From Prevotellaceae bacterium UBA3627 (lineage in GTDB: Bacteria; Bacteroidota; Bacteroidia; Bacteroidales; Bacteroidaceae): 12,480 nucleotides of DNA. The notes under the pieces were generated by a model. That model did not search any database and was not told the DNA's origin. It worked only from the letters and a program-made list of their open reading frames with translations. The stretch is taken from the NCBI GenBank assembly GCA_002373375.1, contig DFLE01000060.1, positions 1 to 12,480 of the forward strand, read 5' to 3'. The translations under genes were made by a program, and so were the position numbers. Below are positions 7,738 through 12,480 of the stretch, piece by piece; within the stretch, counting starts at the first letter, position 1, and every line of letters starts with the position of its first letter.

Positions 7738-8826
7738 TTATATGTCTGTACCTTTGTAAATCTCTATATAACGTCTTGCTACGCTTTCCTCGCTGTATTC
7801 ATGCAGCACCTTCTCTCTTGCTGCCGCACCGAGGCGGTCATGGTCGGCAAGTACATACCTGATGCCTTCGGCAAGGTCGGCTGCATCCTTGTAACGTGCC
7901 ACGTAGCCGTTTACCTTGTGGTCAATCATCTCGGGTATGCCGCCCACGTTGAAACCTACGCATGGTGTGCCGCACGCCATAGCCTCCATTATGGTATTAG
8001 GCAGGTTCTCTGACAGCGATGGCAGCACAAAGGCATCCATTGAGGCATACAGTTTCGCCATTTCCTCCTCGCTGCTCACATAAGGGATGTCACGTCCCAG
8101 TGCCACGACCTCCACGTCATCAAGCATCGCTGCCGCCTCTTTCAGATACTGCACGCCCTTCATGGGGTTGTCAACCTTTTGTGCCACGAACAGCACTCTG
8201 CGTCTGCCGGTGTGTGTGACGGGCTGGAACAGCTCTGTGTCTATGGGGTTTGGAATGCTGGTTACAGGCAAGTCGTGCATTAGCTGTGACTGCTTCACCT
8301 CGCTCATGAGCCACTTGCTGCACGTCACGAATTGAATGCCTCCAAGGGCATATAGCCGTTGTTTGCGTTGTAGCATCCACTGTTCCAATGGCGTGTCCTT
8401 GCGTTGTATGGACAGGTGGTATGCCCCCATGGTGTTCCATGCATCGTGCATAGTCCACACCACGCGTTTCCCGCTCTTGACTATCTTTTCTATGGTGCTA
8501 AGCGACAGGAATCCTTGGTTCACCCAGTGCAGGTGAATGACGTCGGCTTCCTTGTATTCTTTAGTCTTCGTTATGTCTTGTCCGCAGAGGGCAATGTCAG
8601 TAGCCCACAACTCCTTTCTGTTGAAACCGTTCCTGCAGAATATCACGGTGCGCTCCCATATACTGCTCCACGACTGCTTGCGTAGTCGTTGAGGCCCCCA
8701 TGATATGTTCTTGCGGCACAGCATGGTGGCGTCAACTCTGTTCTTGCGTAGTGCGTGGAGCAGACGTGAGGCGGCTATCGCCGCGCCGCCGCTTCTCTCG
8801 TATGTGCTAAGTATCAGTACCTTCAT
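7738..8826 (-). CDS. Glycosyltransferase family 4 (GT-B fold)
   Basis: A 362-residue GT4 (group 1) retaining glycosyltransferase, expected at the cytosolic face of the inner membrane adding a sugar to a lipid-linked glycan. The N-terminal domain opens with MKVLILSTYERSGGAAIAAS (1-20), including the glycine-rich acceptor-side loop. VIHLHWVN (97-103) and WTMHDAW (124-130) follow. The C-terminal nucleotide-sugar domain has RRVLFVAQKVDNPMKG (209-224), then the GT4 E-x7-E signature in SENLPNTIMEAMACGTP (272-288; E273 and E281) and GGIPEMIDHKVNGYV (295-309). The start is placed at 8826, not at the farther upstream ATG at 8889. At 8826 the start codon overlaps the VanZ stop as ATGA, is preceded by purine-rich AGAAAGAGAAG, and the protein begins exactly at the first strand of the fold. 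The upstream extension would add 21 atypical residues. Confidence 0.92.
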   Translation of the reverse strand: MKVLILSTYERSGGAAIAASRLLHALRKNRVDATMLCRKNISWGPQRLRKQSWSSIWERTVIFCRNGFNRKELWATDIALCGQDITKTKEYKEADVIHLHWVNQGFLSLSTIEKIVKSGKRVVWTMHDAWNTMGAYHLSIQRKDTPLEQWMLQRKQRLYALGGIQFVTCSKWLMSEVKQSQLMHDLPVTSIPNPIDTELFQPVTHTGRRRVLFVAQKVDNPMKGVQYLKEAAAMLDDVEVVALGRDIPYVSSEEEMAKLYASMDAFVLPSLSENLPNTIMEAMACGTPCVGFNVGGIPEMIDHKVNGYVARYKDAADLAEGIRYVLADHDRLGAAAREKVLHEYSEESVARRYIEIYKGTDI

Positions 8827-9200
8827 CTTCTCTTTCTCCAAATAAGGTAGCCGGCCAGCGAACCTAACAATACTCCTATGCTGTTGCATACGGCATCAAA
8901 CCAGTCGCCCGACCTGCATGTGGTGAGGTATGCCTGTGCCAGCTCTATCAATATACCCATGATGATGGGACAAACAATACCGTATGTAACCAGACGCTTG
9001 CCATTACGGCTGTCAGTGTGGTTGCGATGGTATTCCCACCATATTACGATGGTAAATGTACCATACATCACAAAATGTGTCCACTTATCAATGAAATTAA
9101 TCTCATTGAGCGGCGTCTCAGGGACTGGTATCAGGCAGACAATCCATATAGTGACAGCCAACAGACAAGAGAAAGGATATTTTTTTATACAGTAAGACAT
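8823..9200 (-). CDS. VanZ-like family membrane protein
   Basis: A 125-residue protein with about four membrane helices matching the VanZ-like family. Family marks are FIDKWTHFVMYG (37-48) after the first helix, and the third-to-fourth-helix segment IELAQAYLTTCRSGDWFDAV (85-104) followed by N106 and G109, which fits the family pattern E..Q...R..D..D...N..G. The C-terminus is basic (WRKRR). VanZ is named after a teicoplanin-resistance accessory protein, but most homologues have no demonstrated role and in Bacteroidetes often lie beside polysaccharide genes, so no resistance phenotype should be assumed. It is the first gene of the minus-strand operon, with a good Bacteroidetes-type promoter at 9223-9254 and a short leader of roughly 18 nt. 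Its TGA overlaps the GT4 start as ATGA. Confidence 0.87.
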   Translation of the reverse strand: MSYCIKKYPFSCLLAVTIWIVCLIPVPETPLNEINFIDKWTHFVMYGTFTIVIWWEYHRNHTDSRNGKRLVTYGIVCPIIMGILIELAQAYLTTCRSGDWFDAVCNSIGVLLGSLAGYLIWRKRR

Positions 9201-9222
9201 CTTTTTCTTGTGTAATCGCTCG

Positions 9223-9254
9223 CAAAATTAAACATTTTTATTTACTTTTGCAAA
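9223..9254 (-). promoter_or_regulatory. Bacteroidetes-type promoter of the minus-strand VanZ/GT4 operon
   Basis: On the minus strand a -33 TTTG (9254-9251) is followed after 20 nt by the -7 box TAATTTTG (9230-9223), matching the Bacteroidetes consensus TTTG-N19-21-TAnnTTTG. Transcription would begin about 5 nt further on, near 9218, giving a leader of about 18 nt before the VanZ-like ATG at 9200. Both boxes and the spacing were read directly. Confidence 0.7.
9243..9250 (+). promoter_or_regulatory. -7 box upstream of the NSS symporter gene
   Basis: TACTTTTG at 9243-9250 matches TAnnTTTG and lies 22 nt before the symporter ATG at 9273, in AT-rich sequence. No clear TTTG is present at the expected -33 position, so the -35-side contact is weak or absent. 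The box abuts the -33 element of the opposite-strand promoter, and together they form the palindrome TTTGCAAA (9247-9254). Confidence 0.55.
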
Positions 9255-9272
9255 TTAAACAAAATAAAAGAA

Positions 9273-10628
9273 ATGGCAAACACGAAATTTGCGTCCCGCA
9301 TAGGACTTATACTTGCTACTGCCGGTTCTGCCGTGGGACTGGGTAATATATGGCGTTTCCCTACCACCACGGGTGAGAATGGCGGTGCTGCGTTCATACT
9401 GGTTTACGTTGCCTGCACCCTGCTTCTGGGGCTGCCGGGTATGATGAGTGAGTTTGTGGTAGGACGTAACGCCGGTACTAATTCCATGCGCGCCTATATA
9501 AAGGCAGGCAACCGTAAGTCATGGGGCGCCATAGGTGTGTTGGGTATGATATGCTCTATCATAATACTGGGCTTCTACAGTGTGGTGGCAGGGTGGTGTG
9601 TCTATTATCTGCTGTTGGCTGTGAGCGACAATGTGCTTGGAGACGCAGCTGCCATTAGCAGTAACTTCGACAACCTCGTCAATAATCCCTGGATACCATC
9701 GCTTATGTCGATAGTGTTTATACTCCTTACTCATACTATCATCATTCGTGGTGTCAGGGGAGGCATAGAGAAAGCGTCAAAGCTTATGATGCCTATGCTC
9801 TTCATTCTGCTTGTGGTGATAATCTTTGCGTCTTGTTCATTGCCCGGTGCGTGGCGCGGCGTGGAGTTCCTTTTCTATCCTGATTTCTCAAAGATTACCG
9901 GCAAGGTGGTGTTTGAGGCTCTGGGACAGGCTTTCTTCTCCATCAGTCTCGGTACGGCGTGCCTGTGTACATACGCGGCATATTTTGATGACAAGGCAAA
10001 CCTGTTGCGCTCTTCTGCTCAGATAGCTGCCATAGACTGTGGCGTGGCTGTCATGGCGGGCTTGATGATATTCCCCGCGGCATTCTCCGTGGGCGTGCAA
10101 CCAGATGCTGGTCCTAACCTCATATTCCTCACATTGCCAAATGTGTTCACACAGGCATTCCCGCATGGCGTGGCATACGGTGTGGCGATACTCTTCTTCT
10201 CTCTGCTCACGCTGGCGGCGCTTACTTCTACTATCTCCATGCATGAGATAGGTACCTCACTGCTCTCCGAGGAACTGAAGATTAAGCGGTGGCATGCTGC
10301 AACCTGCATTACTGTCATCTGCTGCGTCGTTGGAATACTTAGTGCGTTGAGCATGGGACCTGTGCCGATGGGGGTTATGGGCAAGAGCCTGTTCAGTAAC
10401 TTCGACGCGCTTACGTCAAACATCCTGTTACCTACGGGAGCATTCCTGACATCGCTTGTCGTGGGCTGGGTGATGCCGCGTGAGGCGGTTGTAAGGCAAC
10501 TGGAGTCTTACGGACAGTATAAGTGGATGCCGTGGGCTGTCAGCGTGTTTTACTTCCTTGTGAGGTTCGTGTGCCCTGTAGGCATAGCGCTGACATTCCT
10601 TAATCAGATAGGTGTGGTGGCGATGTGA
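9273..10628 (+). CDS. Sodium:neurotransmitter symporter (NSS) family amino-acid transporter
   Basis: A 451-residue inner-membrane protein of the NSS/SNF family (LeuT fold), which couples sodium influx to uptake of amino acids or related amines. The diagnostic TM1 sequence GSAVGLGNIWRFP (18-30) contains the unwound Gly-rich stretch that binds sodium and substrate. It is followed by GENGGAAFILVY and the TM2 segment LLGLPGMMSEFVVGR (51-65). Later family features include FYSVVAGWCVYYL in TM3, ALGQAFFSISLG in TM6 and LTLAALTSTISMHE in TM8. At 451 residues, ending right after a last hydrophobic segment, it fits the 11-helix bacterial subgroup (MhsT or Tyt1 type) better than 12-helix LeuT. Substrate cannot be assigned; members of this subgroup transport hydrophobic or aromatic amino acids. 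It is transcribed divergently from the glycan operon and is probably monocistronic. Confidence 0.95.
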   Translation: MANTKFASRIGLILATAGSAVGLGNIWRFPTTTGENGGAAFILVYVACTLLLGLPGMMSEFVVGRNAGTNSMRAYIKAGNRKSWGAIGVLGMICSIIILGFYSVVAGWCVYYLLLAVSDNVLGDAAAISSNFDNLVNNPWIPSLMSIVFILLTHTIIIRGVRGGIEKASKLMMPMLFILLVVIIFASCSLPGAWRGVEFLFYPDFSKITGKVVFEALGQAFFSISLGTACLCTYAAYFDDKANLLRSSAQIAAIDCGVAVMAGLMIFPAAFSVGVQPDAGPNLIFLTLPNVFTQAFPHGVAYGVAILFFSLLTLAALTSTISMHEIGTSLLSEELKIKRWHAATCITVICCVVGILSALSMGPVPMGVMGKSLFSNFDALTSNILLPTGAFLTSLVVGWVMPREAVVRQLESYGQYKWMPWAVSVFYFLVRFVCPVGIALTFLNQIGVVAM

Positions 10629-10707
10629 GAAAAACTACTGGCACCGCTTTTTTCATTCTATTAAGTTTTTTTGTGAGGGAAAACGCTGTTGTTTCACGGA
10701 AAAAGTG

Positions 10708-10715
10708 TAACTTTG
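10708..10715 (+). promoter_or_regulatory. -7 box of the AAA-ATPase gene, almost touching the start codon
   Basis: TAACTTTG at 10708-10715 is an exact TAnnTTTG match and ends 4 nt before the ATG at 10720. With the usual few-base gap from box to start point, transcription would begin at or within about two bases of the ATG. A possible -33 (TTG at 10689-10691) is closer than the usual spacing. The rest of the 91-nt gap (10629-10719) has T-runs at 10648 and 10666 but no convincing terminator hairpin. Confidence 0.55.
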
Positions 10716-10719
10716 CAAT

Positions 10720-12297
10720 ATGAAACTTCCTATTGGCATACAAGACTTTGAGAGCCTCCGTAAGGACGGCTACCTCTACGTTGACAAGACGGAGCAAGTT
10801 TATCGCCTCGTCTCGGAGGGACGTTATTACTTTCTCTCTCGTCCACGCCGCTTCGGCAAGTCGCTACTTATCTCTACAATCAAGGCTCTGTTTCAAGGTA
10901 AGCGTGAACTGTTCAAGGGCTTGGCGATAGACCAGAAGGAGGACTGGGACTGGGCAGTACACCCCGTGCTGCACCTTGATCTGAACACGGAGAAGTTTTC
11001 TACGAAGGAGGCACTTGAGAACAAGATAAACACCTTCCTGTCCATAGAGGAAGAGAAATATGGCAGGGCAGAGTGGGAGAAAAGTTTCGGCACACGCTTT
11101 GAGGGCATAATAAGACGTGCCTGTGAAAAGACCGGCCAGCGCGTGGTAATCCTCGTTGACGAGTACGACAAGCCCATGCTGCAAGCCATAGGCAACAAGG
11201 AGCTGCAAGACGAGTACCGTGGAACGCTCAAGGGCTTCTACGGCGCGTTGAAGTCCATGGACGGCTGCATCAAGTTCGCCATGCTGACGGGAGTGACTAA
11301 GTTCGGCAAGGTCAGCGTGTTCAGCGACCTGAACAACCTTGAGGACATATCGTTGCTCAGACAGTACTACGACATCTGCGGAATATCAGACGAAGAACTG
11401 CTGTCATACTTTGACACGGAGATAGACCATCTGGCAGAAGAGAACGACATGACGCGTGAAGAGTGCATAGCCAGGCTGCGCCGTATGTATGACGGCTACC
11501 ACTTCCACCAGAAAGCAAAGGGAATGTATAACCCTTTCAGCGTGCTGAATACGTTCAAGAACAGAGAGTTCGGCAGCTATTGGTTTGAGACCGGCACGCC
11601 CACGTACCTTGTTGAGCTGCTGCGCCGTCACCACTATAACCTTGAGGATATGTCAAAGTCAGAGGTGACGGCGGACGTTCTGAACAGCATAGACGCAGAG
11701 TCCACCAACCCCATCCCCGTGATATACCAGAGCGGCTACCTGACCATCAAGGGCTACAAGGAAAGATTTGGCAAATACATCCTCGGCTTCCCTAATGAGG
11801 AAGTGGAGGAAGGCTTCATAAAATACCTTGCGCCGTTCTACCTTGACAACCGTGAACAACGTTCGGTCTTCGACATAGAGAAATTCTCTGACGACGTGGA
11901 GACAGGCAACCCGGAGCAGTTCCTCAGTCGCCTAAAGTCACTATTTGCCAGTGCACCATACGACAGTGTGAAGGGCGACAAGGAGAACCACTTCCAAAAC
12001 ATGATGTGGGTGGTGTTCAAGATGATGGGCTTCTACTCACATACTGAATACCATACCAGCGACGGACGCATAGACCTGTTGGTAGAGACACCGCAGTATC
12101 GCTACATCATGGAATTTAAGCTTGACGGCACTGCCGAGGAGGCACTGCAACAGATAAAAGACAAGAACTATCAACTGCAGTTCTTTGGAGACACCCTCGC
12201 TACCAGAGAGAACCAGGGAGGGACTAAGCATACATATATAATAGGAGTGAACTTCTCCAAGGAGACGCGCACCATAGACAAGTGGTTGGTGGAGTGA
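10720..12297 (+). CDS. AAA-ATPase with C-terminal PD-(D/E)XK nuclease-like domain (AAA-ATPase_like / PDDEXK_9)
   Basis: A 525-residue cytosolic protein with the two-domain architecture abundant in Bacteroidales: an N-terminal AAA-ATPase_like domain (formerly tied to DUF1703 proteins) and a C-terminal PD-(D/E)XK domain. The N-terminus KLPIGIQDFESLRKDGYLYV is the family's typical opening, which fixes the start at 10720. Walker A is RPRRFGKS (41-48), Walker B is VVILVDEYDKP (142-152), and MLTGVTKFGKVS (188-199) follows as a likely sensor region. The nuclease core is DGRIDLLVE (448-456) and YIMEFKLDG (462-470), with D452, E465 and K467 as the expected catalytic triad and Q478 nearby. All key residues are intact, so the protein is probably active. 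The cellular role of the family is unknown to me; a DNA- or mobile-element-related function is often guessed. It stands alone, followed 8 nt downstream by the GATTA array. Confidence 0.93.
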   Translation: MKLPIGIQDFESLRKDGYLYVDKTEQVYRLVSEGRYYFLSRPRRFGKSLLISTIKALFQGKRELFKGLAIDQKEDWDWAVHPVLHLDLNTEKFSTKEALENKINTFLSIEEEKYGRAEWEKSFGTRFEGIIRRACEKTGQRVVILVDEYDKPMLQAIGNKELQDEYRGTLKGFYGALKSMDGCIKFAMLTGVTKFGKVSVFSDLNNLEDISLLRQYYDICGISDEELLSYFDTEIDHLAEENDMTREECIARLRRMYDGYHFHQKAKGMYNPFSVLNTFKNREFGSYWFETGTPTYLVELLRRHHYNLEDMSKSEVTADVLNSIDAESTNPIPVIYQSGYLTIKGYKERFGKYILGFPNEEVEEGFIKYLAPFYLDNREQRSVFDIEKFSDDVETGNPEQFLSRLKSLFASAPYDSVKGDKENHFQNMMWVVFKMMGFYSHTEYHTSDGRIDLLVETPQYRYIMEFKLDGTAEEALQQIKDKNYQLQFFGDTLATRENQGGTKHTYIIGVNFSKETRTIDKWLVE

Positions 12298-12305
12298 TAG
12301 CGACC

Positions 12306-12480
12306 ACAGATTACTCTGATTACGAGGATTATCTTTTGGGACAACGGATTAAGACGGATTACACAGATTGTTCTGATTACAGGGATTATACTTTTAGTAC
12401 AACGGATTGAGACGGATTACACAGATTGCTCTGATTACAGGGATTATCTTTTGGGACAACGGATTAAGACTCTAAGTTTG
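12306..12480. repeat. Tandem array of 57-58 bp GATTA-rich units, running off the window
   Basis: Units begin with ACAACGGATT at 12341, 12399 and 12456 (periods of 58 and 57 bp). A partial unit lacking that head occupies 12306-12340, and the last unit is cut by the window end and diverges after ACAACGGATTAAGAC. Units differ at few positions, for example the tail ATTATACTTTTAGT in the first full unit against ATTATCTTTTGGG in the others. Within a unit the core GATTA (once GATTG) recurs five times at offsets of 9-10 bp, so there is a short period inside the long one. No open reading frame or CRISPR-like spacer diversity is present. Confidence 0.88.

Noticed and set aside
8827..8889. N-terminal extension of the GT4 protein from the ATG at 8889
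   Set aside because: The extension lies inside the VanZ gene, does not match the family, and the ATG at 8826 forms an ATGA overlap and begins exactly at the first fold strand.
8823..9200. Glycopeptide-resistance determinant because of the VanZ-like protein
   Set aside because: VanZ-like is a broad family, mostly without a resistance link, and no vanHAX-type genes are present; the context is glycan synthesis.
10629..10675. Intrinsic terminator after the symporter gene
   Set aside because: T-runs exist at 10648-10653 and 10666-10672, but the only possible stems are six A/T-rich pairs with loops of 14 or 29 nt.
12370..12455. Promoter in each repeat unit (TATCTTTTG near the unit end)
   Set aside because: The spacing inside the box is one base too long for TAnnTTTG and no suitable -33 was found; the resemblance is probably a by-product of AT-rich sequence.
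12306..12480. CRISPR array
   Set aside because: The whole 57-58 bp unit is repeated, including the part where variable spacers would be expected, and no cas genes are nearby.

Overview
The window looks like a chromosomal segment of a member of the Bacteroidales, most likely Prevotella-like. The clues are Bacteroidetes-type -7 boxes (TAnnTTTG) upstream of several genes, a lipoprotein with an S-E-S-D-D-D tail after its cysteine, an AAA-ATPase/PD-(D/E)XK gene of a kind often multicopy in this order, and GATTA-rich intergenic repeats. Genus is inferred from protein flavour only; no rRNA or other marker is present.

Layout. (1) Positions 1-1294, plus strand: the 3' end of a glycyl-tRNA synthetase gene, followed 4 nt later by an FKBP-type peptidyl-prolyl isomerase lipoprotein. 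(2) 1320-1392: a perfect 18-bp inverted repeat that can fold into a long hairpin, at the border of the next module. (3) 1451-4900, plus strand: three cell-surface glycan genes, namely a GT-A glycosyltransferase with a GNT-I/HlpA-like look, a Core-2/I-branching (GT14) glycosyltransferase and a Wzx-type flippase. (4) 9200-4923, minus strand, converging on the flippase: an operon of four tightly packed genes. These are a VanZ-like membrane protein, a GT4 glycosyltransferase, and two tandem paralogous polytopic membrane proteins of unknown function. (5) 9273-10628, plus strand: an NSS-family sodium-coupled symporter, divergent from the VanZ-like gene across an intergenic region with two overlapping, opposed promoters. 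(6) 10720-12297, plus strand: an AAA-ATPase fused to a PD-(D/E)XK nuclease domain, with a -7 box so close to the ATG that the mRNA may be leaderless. (7) 12306 to the window end: a tandem array of 57-58 bp GATTA-rich units, related in sequence to the hairpin in (2).

How it fits together. The two convergent blocks (1451-4900 and 4923-9200) form a plausible surface-glycan module: three glycosyltransferases, a lipid-linked oligosaccharide flippase, and two large membrane proteins whose conserved Asp, His and Glu residues make a GT-C-like transferase or polymerase role conceivable. No recognised Wzy polymerase, initiating sugar-phosphate transferase or nucleotide-sugar gene is visible, so the module is either partial here or served from elsewhere. 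The most unusual material is the tandem paralogue pair and the GATTA repeat family, which appears once as an inverted hairpin and once as a direct array.
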